Origin: Lachnospiraceae bacterium | GTDB taxonomy: Bacteria > Bacillota > Clostridia > Lachnospirales > Lachnospiraceae | Reading direction: 5' to 3' | NCBI GenBank assembly: GCA_014804645.1 | Contig: JAAUZI010000073.1 | Coordinates: forward strand, 1 to 37,820 | DNA length: 37,820 nt | Part shown: piece after piece, positions 15,919-23,560 of the stretch | How positions within the stretch are numbered: the stretch's first letter is position 1 | Layout: each line of letters opens with the position of its first letter | Made by a program: the position numbers and the translations under genes | Notes under the pieces: model-generated | Told to the model about the DNA's origin: nothing | Databases searched by the model: none | Seen by the model: only the letters and a program-made list of their open reading frames with translations

Positions 15919-17163
15919 ATGGATTTAGCGGAGATGGGAAAGAGGGCGTCCGCCGTCAAATATCGGCTGCAGAGCCTGACAACGGAGGAGAAAAACAGGG
16001 CGCTGAAACATGCGGCCCAGGCGTTGCGGGATCACGAATCCGAGATACTGGCGGCCAACGCCCAGGATCTGCAGCGGGGGCGGGACAATGGAATGCACCC
16101 GGGACTGCTGGACCGACTGAAACTGGACAGCGCAAGGATTACCGCCATGGCCCAGGGATTGGAACAGGTGGCGGCGCTGCCGGACCCGGTGGGAGAATGT
16201 CTGGAAAGCTTTGATCGGCCGGTGGGACTGCATATTGAGAAATGCAGGGTCCCTCTGGGAGTGATCGGAATTATCTATGAGTCCAGACCCAATGTGACCG
16301 CCGATGCTTTTGCCCTGTGTTTCAAGGCAGGAAATGCCGTGATTCTCAAGGGTGGAAGTGATGCTCTGACCTCTAATCAGGCAATTGCAGAGGTGCTGCG
16401 GCAGGCGCTTGCGGATTGCGGTATCGACAGCGATGCCATACAGCTGATCACGGATACGGACCGGGCCGTTACAATGAAGTTTATGCGGTTAAAGGAATAT
16501 GTGGACGTGCTGATTCCCAGAGGCGGCGCAGGGCTGATCCGCACAGTGGTGGAAAACAGCACCATTCCGGTGATTGAGACGGGTACGGGCAACTGTCATA
16601 TCTATGTGGACAAGGATGCGGATCTAGATATGGCGGTTCCCATCATAATAAATGCCAAAACCCAGCGTATCGGGGTTTGTAATGCCTGTGAATCCCTGGT
16701 GATACATGAGGCGGTGCGGGAGGCTCTGCTGCCGCGACTGAAAGAAGCTCTGGAGGAAAAAAAGGTGGAAATCCGCGGGGATGAGCGGGTTCGCAGCGTC
16801 ATACCGGGCGCGGTCCCTGCCACAGAGGAGGACTATGGGAGAGAGTATCTGGACTATATTATCTCCATGAAGACAGTGGATTCTCTGGAGGAGGCCATTG
16901 AGCACATCAACCGCTACAGCACTCATCATTCTGAGAGCATTATCACCGCCGATCCTGTGGCGGCGGAGCGGTTTTTAAACGGGGTGGATGCCGCCTGTGT
17001 CTATGTAAATGCCTCTACCAGATTTACGGACGGTTTTGAATTTGGCTTTGGAGCGGAGATCGGTATCAGCACCCAGAAACTCCACGCCAGAGGGCCTATG
17101 GGCCTGCGGGAACTGACCAGCTACAAATATCGGATTACCGGCAGCGGCCAGGTCAGAGAGTAG
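15919..17163 (+). CDS. proA: Gamma-glutamyl phosphate reductase
   Basis: NADPH-dependent reduction of gamma-glutamyl phosphate to glutamate semialdehyde, the second step of proline synthesis. The 414-residue length is normal. Visible are [19 protein letters not shown] (112-130), [12 protein letters not shown] (138-149), [20 protein letters not shown] (200-219), and the catalytic-cysteine region [13 protein letters not shown] (251-263; Cys254 or Cys257). The C-terminus carries [20 protein letters not shown] followed by [10 protein letters not shown], as in the family. AAAGAGGAAA precedes the ATG at 15919. It completes the pathway begun by proB; proC is not in the window. Confidence 0.96.
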   Translation: MDLAEMGKRASAVKYRLQSLTTEEKNRALKHAAQALRDHESEILAANAQDLQRGRDNGMHPGLLDRLKLDSARITAMAQGLEQVAALPDPVGECLESFDRPVGLHIEKCRVPLGVIGIIYESRPNVTADAFALCFKAGNAVILKGGSDALTSNQAIAEVLRQALADCGIDSDAIQLITDTDRAVTMKFMRLKEYVDVLIPRGGAGLIRTVVENSTIPVIETGTGNCHIYVDKDADLDMAVPIIINAKTQRIGVCNACESLVIHEAVREALLPRLKEALEEKKVEIRGDERVRSVIPGAVPATEEDYGREYLDYIISMKTVDSLEEAIEHINRYSTHHSESIITADPVAAERFLNGVDAACVYVNASTRFTDGFEFGFGAEIGISTQKLHARGPMGLRELTSYKYRITGSGQVRE

Positions 17164-17174
17164 CCCATGCCTAA

Positions 17175-17252
17175 CGTGCGCAGGCGAATAGAGTATATAT
17201 TTTATCGTGCGCAATATTTATCTGGTGCAAAGCAGTCCTATTGTGCTATGAT
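17175..17252 (+). promoter_or_regulatory. Promoter region of the flotillin gene with CGTGCGCA repeats
   Basis: An extended -10, TGC followed by TATGAT (17244-17252), lies about 70 bp before the flotillin start; the -35 is weak. Upstream, CGTGCGCA occurs twice as a direct repeat (17175-17182 and 17206-17213), with starts 31 bp apart, roughly three helical turns. Its core TGCGCA is self-complementary, so the two copies could also pair in RNA. Role unknown. Confidence 0.4.
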
Positions 17253-17320
17253 AGATGCATAACATAAAGAGGGTGCTCACGGCATGGGGCCGTGGGAGAG
17301 AAGACGAAAGGAGAGACCAT

Positions 17321-18799
17321 ATGCCAGTAAGTGTTAACGTAAGTATTTTTGTTCTCGTCGTAGTAGTTGCATTAATTATTGTGATCATCTTTTTGACCGG
17401 TTATGTGAAGGCTTCGCCGGATACCGCGCTGATTATTTCCGGTATGCGTAAAAAGCCTAAGGTGCTGATTGGAAAGGCGGGTGTCAAGATTCCTTTTCTG
17501 GAGAGGAAGGATGAACTCAATCTGCAGCTGATTCCCATTGATGTCAAGACCTCCACGGCAGTTCCTACAGCGGACTATATCAATATCCGGGTAGACGCCA
17601 CTGTCAATGTGAAGATCAGCGACAATGAGGAGAGACTTAAGCTGGCCGCTCAGAATTTTCTGAACAAGAAACCGGACTATATAGGCGGCGTGGCCAGAGA
17701 GGTGCTGGAGGGCAATGTCCGTGAGATCGTGGGCAAGATGGCGTTGGAGGAGATGGTCAGCGACCGTCAGAAATTTGCTCTTCTGGTAAAGGAGAACGCG
17801 GAGCCCGACCTGGCGGCCATGGGTCTGGACATTATCAGTTTCAATGTGCAGAACTTTGTGGACAACAACAGTGTCATTGAGAACCTGGGTGTGGACAATA
17901 TCGTAAAGATACAGAAGAATGCCGCCATTTCCAGAGCGGAGAGCGAAAAAGAGATCGCCAAGGCCCAGGCTAACGCCAAGAGGGAGGCCAACGAGGCGGA
18001 GGTGAACGCGGAGTCTGAGATCGCCATTAAGCAGAACGAGCTGGCCATCAAGAAGGCCGAGCTGAAGAGAGAGTCTGATATCAAGAAAGCCGAGGCGGAT
18101 GCGGCTTACAAGATTCAGGAGGAGGAACAGCGTAAGACGGTGGAAATCACCACGGCCAACGCCAACATTGCCAAGCAGGAGAAGGAGATTCTGCTGAAAC
18201 AGAAAGAGGTTGAGGTGACGGAGCAGACGCTGGAGGCACAGGTTAAGAAGAAGGCCGAGGCGGATAAATTCGCCAAGCAGCAACAGGCGGACGCCCAGCT
18301 GTACGAGCGTCAGAGAGAGGCCGAGGCCCGGAAGTTTGAGACCGAGAAAGAGGCCGAGGCCATGAAAGCCCAGGCGGAGGCGCAGAAGTACAAGATGGAG
18401 CAGGAGGCCGAGGGTATCCGTACCAAGGGCCTGGCGGAGGCCGAAGCGATCCGCGCAAGAGCCGTGGCCGAGGCGGAAGGTATTGAGAAGAAGGCGGAGG
18501 CTATGGCCAAGATGGGAGAGGCCGCAGTGCTGGAGATGTACTTTAAGGCTTTGCCCGAGGTGGTGAAGAACGCTGCCGCTCCTCTGGAGAAGGTGGAGAA
18601 GATCACCATGTACGGCGACGGCAACAACGCCAAGCTTACCAGAGATATCATCAACACCGTGAACCAGGTGACGGACGGACTGAAGGATTCCACCGGTGTG
18701 GACCTCACCGCCGTGCTGTCCGGGTTCCTGGCGGGCAAGGTGGCCAGCGACAAGAATCCCGTGCAGGTAAATCTGGTGACGGGAGAGGACAACAGATAA
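17321..18799 (+). CDS. floT: Flotillin-like SPFH-domain membrane protein
   Basis: A 492-residue protein of the flotillin family, which organises membrane microdomains. An N-terminal hydrophobic helix (about 8-27) is followed by an SPFH/PHB domain (about 30-200; VPTADYINIRVDATVNVKIS is typical). A long charged coiled coil rich in Glu, Ala and Lys follows (about 205-415, for example AEAEAIRARAVAEAEGIEKK). The C-terminal region (about 425-492) has the oligomerisation-type segment ending in EDNR. Length and coiled coil match FloT (YuaG) better than the short FloA. AAAGGAGAG at 17308-17316 fixes the start; the longer reading from 17255 is not supported. It appears to be a single-gene unit closed by a strong hairpin; no NfeD-type partner gene is present. 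Confidence 0.9.
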   Translation: MPVSVNVSIFVLVVVVALIIVIIFLTGYVKASPDTALIISGMRKKPKVLIGKAGVKIPFLERKDELNLQLIPIDVKTSTAVPTADYINIRVDATVNVKISDNEERLKLAAQNFLNKKPDYIGGVAREVLEGNVREIVGKMALEEMVSDRQKFALLVKENAEPDLAAMGLDIISFNVQNFVDNNSVIENLGVDNIVKIQKNAAISRAESEKEIAKAQANAKREANEAEVNAESEIAIKQNELAIKKAELKRESDIKKAEADAAYKIQEEEQRKTVEITTANANIAKQEKEILLKQKEVEVTEQTLEAQVKKKAEADKFAKQQQADAQLYERQREAEARKFETEKEAEAMKAQAEAQKYKMEQEAEGIRTKGLAEAEAIRARAVAEAEGIEKKAEAMAKMGEAAVLEMYFKALPEVVKNAAAPLEKVEKITMYGDGNNAKLTRDIINTVNQVTDGLKDSTGVDLTAVLSGFLAGKVASDKNPVQVNLVTGEDNR

Positions 18800-18829
18800 T
18801 TTCAGTATGAAACTGAGAATTTAAGGGGA

Positions 18830-18861
18830 CAGGGCGCTGCCTGACATAGGGCAGCGCCCTG
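18830..18861 (+). terminator. Strong GC-rich hairpin after the flotillin gene
   Basis: A perfect 12-bp stem: CAGGGCGCTGCC (18830-18841) with GGCAGCGCCCTG (18850-18861), 8-nt loop. It lies 30 bp after the flotillin stop and 40 bp before pepT. The sequence after it (TGAAATGCC) has no U-run, so it is not a canonical intrinsic terminator; it may need a factor or only protect the mRNA end. Confidence 0.55.
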
Positions 18862-18901
18862 TGAAATGCCAGACGAATTCTAATTGAAAGGGAGTTGCAT
18901 T

Positions 18902-20128
18902 ATGGAAAATGTGATTGATCGCTTTCTGCGCTATGTGCAGATAGACACTTGTTCAGACGAGGAGAGCACTACCCATCCCAGCACAATGAAACAGCATGAT
19001 CTGGCCAGACTGCTGGTACAGGAGTTGGAGACTATGAGAGCCGCAGAGATTACCTACGACAGGGAACACTGCTATGTGTATGCCACAGTGCCTGCCTCTC
19101 AGGGCTGTGAGGACAGGCCTGTGGTAGGGTTTATCGCCCATATGGACACTTCCCCTGCCATGAGCGGAACCGGTGTTAAGCCCAGAATTGTCAAGAACTA
19201 TGACGGAGAGGATATTGTGCTGAACCAGGAGCTGGGAGTTGTACTGCGGACAGCGGACTTCCCGGAGATACGAAAGTATCAGGGAAAGGATCTCATTGTC
19301 ACCGACGGCACTACGCTGCTGGGGGCGGACGACAAGGCCGGTGTGGCGGAGATTATGACCATGGCGGAATACTTTCTGACCCATCCGGAGAAACCCCACG
19401 GAAAGCTGCGAATCGGTTTTACCCCGGATGAGGAGATCGGCGCGGGGCCGGACTTTTTCGATGTGGCGCTGTTTGGCGCAGATGCCGCCTATACCGTGGA
19501 CGGCGGAGCACTGGGGGAGTTGGAGTATGAGAATTTCAATGCCGCGGGGGCAAAGCTCCATATACAGGGCTGCAGCGTGCATCCCGGTTCCGCCAAGGGA
19601 AAGATGAAGAATGCGATCCTGATCGCCCAGGAGTTTCAGAGCATGCTGCCCGTCTTTGAAAATCCCATGTACACGCAAGGGTATGAGGGCTTTTATCATC
19701 TGGACAGCATCCAGGGCAATGTGGAGACTGTGAGGGCGGACTATATTATCCGGGATCATGACAGGGCTTTGTTCGAGGACAAAAAGAAAAAGTTTATGAA
19801 TGTGGCTGACTTTCTGAATACAAAGTATGGCGAGGGCACTGTCACAGTGGATATGAAGGACTCCTATTACAATATGCGTGAGGTCATGGAAGAGCATATG
19901 GATTTGATTGACAAGGTGGTGAAGACCATGGAGGAGCAGGAGATCAAGCCCATTATCACTCCGATCCGGGGCGGAACCGATGGAGCCAGGCTGTCCTTTA
20001 TGGGGCTTCCCTGCCCCAATATCTGTACCGGCGGCGAAAATTGTCACGGAAAGTTTGAATATGCCTGTGTACAGTCCATGGAACAGGTGGTGAAACTGCT
20101 GACGGGGCTTGCGAAAAAGTTTGTGTAA
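18902..20128 (+). CDS. pepT: Peptidase T (tripeptidase)
   Basis: Zinc aminotripeptidase of the M20 family, acting on tripeptides in the cytosol. It has 408 residues, the normal length. Metal ligands and the catalytic acid are visible: [11 protein letters not shown] (76-86; His80, Asp82), [13 protein letters not shown] (139-151; Asp143), [10 protein letters not shown] (173-182; Glu177/Glu178), [19 protein letters not shown] with Asp200, and the C-terminal [11 protein letters not shown] with His382. [19 protein letters not shown] is the usual substrate region. AAAGGGAG at 18888-18895 supports the ATG at 18902 rather than 18884. Probably transcribed alone or together with the flotillin gene. Confidence 0.95.
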   Translation: MENVIDRFLRYVQIDTCSDEESTTHPSTMKQHDLARLLVQELETMRAAEITYDREHCYVYATVPASQGCEDRPVVGFIAHMDTSPAMSGTGVKPRIVKNYDGEDIVLNQELGVVLRTADFPEIRKYQGKDLIVTDGTTLLGADDKAGVAEIMTMAEYFLTHPEKPHGKLRIGFTPDEEIGAGPDFFDVALFGADAAYTVDGGALGELEYENFNAAGAKLHIQGCSVHPGSAKGKMKNAILIAQEFQSMLPVFENPMYTQGYEGFYHLDSIQGNVETVRADYIIRDHDRALFEDKKKKFMNVADFLNTKYGEGTVTVDMKDSYYNMREVMEEHMDLIDKVVKTMEEQEIKPIITPIRGGTDGARLSFMGLPCPNICTGGENCHGKFEYACVQSMEQVVKLLTGLAKKFV

Positions 20129-20142
20129 TGCATGAAGTAAAA

Positions 20143-20189
20143 TGACTAAATCAGTCAATGTAAATGACCGAATTAGTCAATAGAATGAC
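20143..20189. promoter_or_regulatory. Tandem TGACT-N5-AGTCA-type operator
   Basis: TGACTAAATCAGTCA (20143-20157) is a perfect inverted repeat with 5-bp arms. TGACCGAATTAGTCA (20165-20179) is a second, nearly perfect copy 22 bp further on, and TGACG (20186-20190) may be a half site of a third. Dyads of this form are typical of TetR-family repressor sites. They lie between pepT and miaB; no regulator gene is next to them in this window. Confidence 0.55.
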
Positions 20190-20323
20190 GAAAATGAAGG
20201 TTTTCCTGCATAATTCCGCGAAAAAGTGCTATCGGAAACGCATTGACGGAAAACATTTCGTAAAATTTGCCATTAACCGTTGCTCATGTGATACAAGGCG
20301 AGAAAGGAAATAAAGTCAAAAGA

Positions 20324-21748
20324 ATGTGCCAGGAGACAGAAAGACAATATTACTATATGGACAGGGCAAGGCAGCATGTGCAGGCGCTGACACAGCAGCT
20401 GGGACGCATTCCCACCTGCTGCGTCACCACCTTTGGCTGTCAGATGAATGCCAGGGATTCGGAGAAACTGGCGGGGATTCTTCGCCGTGTGGGTTACGAG
20501 GTGACAGAGACGGAGGATGCGGATTTTGTGATCTTCAACACCTGCACGGTCCGTGACAATGCCAACCAGAGGGTCTACGGCCGCCTGGGAGAGCTGAAAA
20601 GCCGCAAAAAGCACAATCCGGCCATGAAGATTGCCCTCTGCGGCTGCATGATGCAGGAGCCTGCGGTGATCGAAAAGCTGCGGTCCAGCTACCGCTTTGT
20701 GGATTTGGTATTCGGCACCCACAATATCTTCAAGTTTGCGGAGCTGCTGTGCAGAAGTTTTGAGGAGCAGGGCATGATTGTGGACATTTGGGAGGATACG
20801 GACCAGATTGTGGAGGATTTGCCGGTGGAGCGGAAATATCCTTTTAAGTCCGGTATCAACATTATGTTCGGCTGCAACAATTTCTGCAGCTACTGCATTG
20901 TCCCCTATGTGCGGGGCAGGGAGCGCAGCCGGGAACCTATGGAGATTCTGCGGGAGATCCGACAGCTTGTGGCGGAGGGTGTGGTGGAGGTCATGCTGCT
21001 GGGACAGAATGTGAACTCCTATGGAAAGAATCTGGAAAATCCCATATCCTTTGCGCAACTTTTGCGGGAGGTGGAGCAGATAGAGGGGCTTGAGAGAATC
21101 CGCTTTATGACCTCCCACCCCAAGGACCTGTCCGAGGAGCTGATTCAGGTCATGAAGGAGTCCAAAAAGATCTGCCGTCATCTGCATCTGCCCCTGCAGT
21201 CCGGCTCTACCCGCATTCTGGAACGGATGAACCGCCGGTACACCAAGGAGCAGTATCTGGCCCTGGCGGAGAAAATACGCAGAGAAATCCCGGACATTGC
21301 CATTACCACGGATATCATTGTAGGATTTCCGGGAGAGACCATGGAGGATGTGGAAGAGACTATAGACGTGATTCGCAGAGTAAAATACGACAATGCATTC
21401 ACTTTTATCTATTCTAAGCGAACCGGGACGCCGGCTGCGGCAATGGAGAATCAGGTGCCCCAGGACCAGGTCAAGGAGGGGTTTGACAGGGTGCTCAAGG
21501 TGGTACAGGACACTGCCAGGGAACAGGTGGCCCGCTATCAGGGACAGAGGGCGCAGGTGCTGGTGGAGGAAGTGAATACCCAGGATGAAAGACTGCTGAC
21601 CGGGCGCATGTCCAACAACACGCTGGTGCATTTCCCCGGGCCGCCGGAGCTGGTGGGCCGGATTGTGACGGTCTTGCTGGAGGAATGTCAGGGGTTCTAT
21701 TATATGGGACATATGGTTTCAGAAAAATCTCTTGCAAAAAGCCTATAA
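20324..21748 (+). CDS. miaB: tRNA-2-methylthio-N6-dimethylallyladenosine synthase
   Basis: Radical-SAM methylthiotransferase that converts i6A37 to ms2i6A37 in tRNAs reading UNN codons. It has 475 residues. The N-terminal UPF0004 domain supplies Cys39 (TTFGCQMNARDS), Cys74 (NTCTVRDNA) and Cys108 (LCGCMMQ) for one Fe-S cluster. The radical SAM motif is CNNFCSYC at Cys184, Cys188 and Cys191, followed by VPYVRGRERSR. The C-terminal TRAM domain begins about residue 405. The ATG at 20324 gives the family-typical N-terminus; the ribosome binding site GAAAGGAAA is about 14 nt away. An upstream TTG at 20267 is in frame but unlikely. It is preceded by the TGACT repeats. Confidence 0.95.
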   Translation: MCQETERQYYYMDRARQHVQALTQQLGRIPTCCVTTFGCQMNARDSEKLAGILRRVGYEVTETEDADFVIFNTCTVRDNANQRVYGRLGELKSRKKHNPAMKIALCGCMMQEPAVIEKLRSSYRFVDLVFGTHNIFKFAELLCRSFEEQGMIVDIWEDTDQIVEDLPVERKYPFKSGINIMFGCNNFCSYCIVPYVRGRERSREPMEILREIRQLVAEGVVEVMLLGQNVNSYGKNLENPISFAQLLREVEQIEGLERIRFMTSHPKDLSEELIQVMKESKKICRHLHLPLQSGSTRILERMNRRYTKEQYLALAEKIRREIPDIAITTDIIVGFPGETMEDVEETIDVIRRVKYDNAFTFIYSKRTGTPAAAMENQVPQDQVKEGFDRVLKVVQDTAREQVARYQGQRAQVLVEEVNTQDERLLTGRMSNNTLVHFPGPPELVGRIVTVLLEECQGFYYMGHMVSEKSLAKSL

Positions 21749-21755
21749 TAAGCAT

Positions 21756-21809
21756 AAAATAAGATTTGTGTCTAATCTGTGGAAAATGGATTTGCACAAA
21801 TTTTATTTT
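21756..21809 (+). terminator. AT-rich inverted repeat between miaB and sulP
   Basis: AAAATAAGATTTGTG (21756-21770) pairs with CACAAATTTTATTTT (21795-21809) over 15 bp with one G-U wobble and a 24-nt loop. It starts 8 bp after the miaB stop and its right arm is T-rich, so it could terminate miaB transcription. Because it ends 10 bp before a TATAAT it could equally be an operator. Confidence 0.45.
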
Positions 21810-21819
21810 GGCGTTTTAC

Positions 21820-21825
21820 TATAAT
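21820..21825 (+). promoter_or_regulatory. Possible -10 box of the sulP-metH unit
   Basis: TATAAT at 21820-21825 lies 22 bp before the SulP start. There is no good -35 at 16-18 bp; TTGCAC at 21793-21798 is 21 bp away. The right arm of the preceding inverted repeat fills the spacer. Assigned from the -10 alone. Confidence 0.35.
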
Positions 21826-21847
21826 ACATATGCGGGAAGAGGAAAAA

Positions 21848-23560
21848 ATGGACAAGCTAAAACCAAAACTATTTTCTGTGATGAAAACCTATACTAAAGA
21901 GCAGTTTGTAAAGGACGTGGTGGCGGGCATTATCGTGGCCATCATTGCACTGCCCCTGTCCATCGCTCTGGCGCTGGCCTCCGGGGTCACGCCGGAAAAG
22001 GGTATCTATACCGCCATAACAGCAGGATTTGTGATCTCGTTTCTGGGCGGCAGCCGGGTACAGATCGCCGGGCCAACGGCCGCCTTTGCCACCATTGTGG
22101 CGGGGATTGTGGCCGAGAACGGCATGGACGGGCTGATTGTGGCCACAATAATGGCGGGCATTATCCTGATTCTTATGGGTGTGCTGCGGCTGGGCAATCT
22201 GATCAAGTTCATTCCCTACACTATTACCACCGGTTTTACGTCGGGAATCGCCGTGACTATTTTTGTCGGACAGATCAAGGATTTTCTGGGGCTTACCGTA
22301 GTCAGCGAGGAGCCTTTGATCGAGACCATGGAAAAACTGCAGGCGGTGTTTCGCTTTATCGGCACCACAAACTGGCAGGCGGTGGTCGTGGGTGTGGTGT
22401 GTATGGCAATTCTGATCGGCTGGCCCTATCTGCCGGGAATCTGTAAGAGGATTCCCCCCTCCCTGATCGCAGTGCTGGCGGGCATTGCCATGGTGAAGGG
22501 GATCGGAATGAAGGTCTACACCATAGGGGACCTGTACGAGATCTCCAACAGACTGCCCGGAATTTCTCTGCCCGCATTTAGTTTTAAGACCGTACAGAAT
22601 GTGCTGCCGGATGCTTTTACCATAGCTATTTTGGCGGCTATTGAGTCTCTGCTGTCCTGTGTGGTGTCGGACGGCATGATTGGCAGCAAGCACCGCTCCA
22701 ATATGGAGTTGGTCGCCCAGGGTGCGGGCAATATCACCTCTGCCCTTTTTGGCGGTATTCCCGCCACCGGAGCCATTGCCCGAACCGCCGCCAATGTGAA
22801 AAACGGAGGCCGTACCCCCATTGCGGGCATGGTGCATGCGGTGACACTTTTGCTGGTGCTGGTGGTGTTGATGCCCTATGCGGCGTTGATTCCCATGCCT
22901 ACCATCGCCGCCATCCTGTTTATGGTGGCTTACAATATGTCTGAGTGGCGCAAGTTCCTCCATCTGTGCAGGACTGCTCCCAAGAGCGATATTATCGTGC
23001 TGGTGCTGACCTTTGTGCTGACTGTTGTATTTGATCTGGTGGTGGCCATCGGAGTCGGCATTGTGCTGGCTGCCATTCTGTTCATGAAACGGATGAGCGA
23101 TGTGACAGAGGTGGAGGGCTGGACCTATGTCGATGAGGATGTGGAGAGCGACAAGGACAGCATTGAATTGCGTCATGTGCCCAGCCACACGCTTGTGTAT
23201 GAGATGAGCGGCCCGCTGTTCTTTGGCGCTGCGGACAAAATCCTGCATATACACACAGACAATACCGTCACTGCGCTGATTCTGCGGATGCGGAGCGTCA
23301 GCGCCATAGACGCCACCGCCATGCACAATCTGGAAACCCTGGCGTCCACCTGTGAGAAGAAACAGATTCAGCTGATTCTGTCTCATGTGAATGAGCAGCC
23401 CATGCGGGTTATGCACAAGGCAAAATTTGTGGAGCGGATAGGAGAGCAGAATTTCTGCAGACACATTGACGAGGCGCTGGCTCTGGCGGAGGAATTGAGC
23501 GGACGGAAAAACAGAGGGTCTGAAAAAGAGGACGAACATCATGACGAAACAACAATTTAG
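21848..23560 (+). CDS. SulP-family anion transporter with STAS domain
   Basis: A 570-residue inner-membrane protein of the SulP/SLC26 family (sulfate, bicarbonate or other anions). The N-terminal signature VVAGIIVAIIALPLSIALAL is followed by SGVTPEKGIYTAI, and SRVQIAGPTAAFATIVAGIV is the conserved anion-pocket region. About ten to fourteen transmembrane segments reach to about residue 415. The cytosolic C-terminus is a STAS domain (about 440-555) with HVPSHTLVYEMSGPLFFGAA and SVSAIDATAMHNLETL. GAAGAGG at 21836-21842 fixes the ATG at 21848 rather than 21779. Its end overlaps metH by 20 bp. That coupling might suggest sulfur supply for methionine, but the substrate is not shown by the sequence. 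Confidence 0.92.
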   Translation: MDKLKPKLFSVMKTYTKEQFVKDVVAGIIVAIIALPLSIALALASGVTPEKGIYTAITAGFVISFLGGSRVQIAGPTAAFATIVAGIVAENGMDGLIVATIMAGIILILMGVLRLGNLIKFIPYTITTGFTSGIAVTIFVGQIKDFLGLTVVSEEPLIETMEKLQAVFRFIGTTNWQAVVVGVVCMAILIGWPYLPGICKRIPPSLIAVLAGIAMVKGIGMKVYTIGDLYEISNRLPGISLPAFSFKTVQNVLPDAFTIAILAAIESLLSCVVSDGMIGSKHRSNMELVAQGAGNITSALFGGIPATGAIARTAANVKNGGRTPIAGMVHAVTLLLVLVVLMPYAALIPMPTIAAILFMVAYNMSEWRKFLHLCRTAPKSDIIVLVLTFVLTVVFDLVVAIGVGIVLAAILFMKRMSDVTEVEGWTYVDEDVESDKDSIELRHVPSHTLVYEMSGPLFFGAADKILHIHTDNTVTALILRMRSVSAIDATAMHNLETLASTCEKKQIQLILSHVNEQPMRVMHKAKFVERIGEQNFCRHIDEALALAEELSGRKNRGSEKEDEHHDETTI

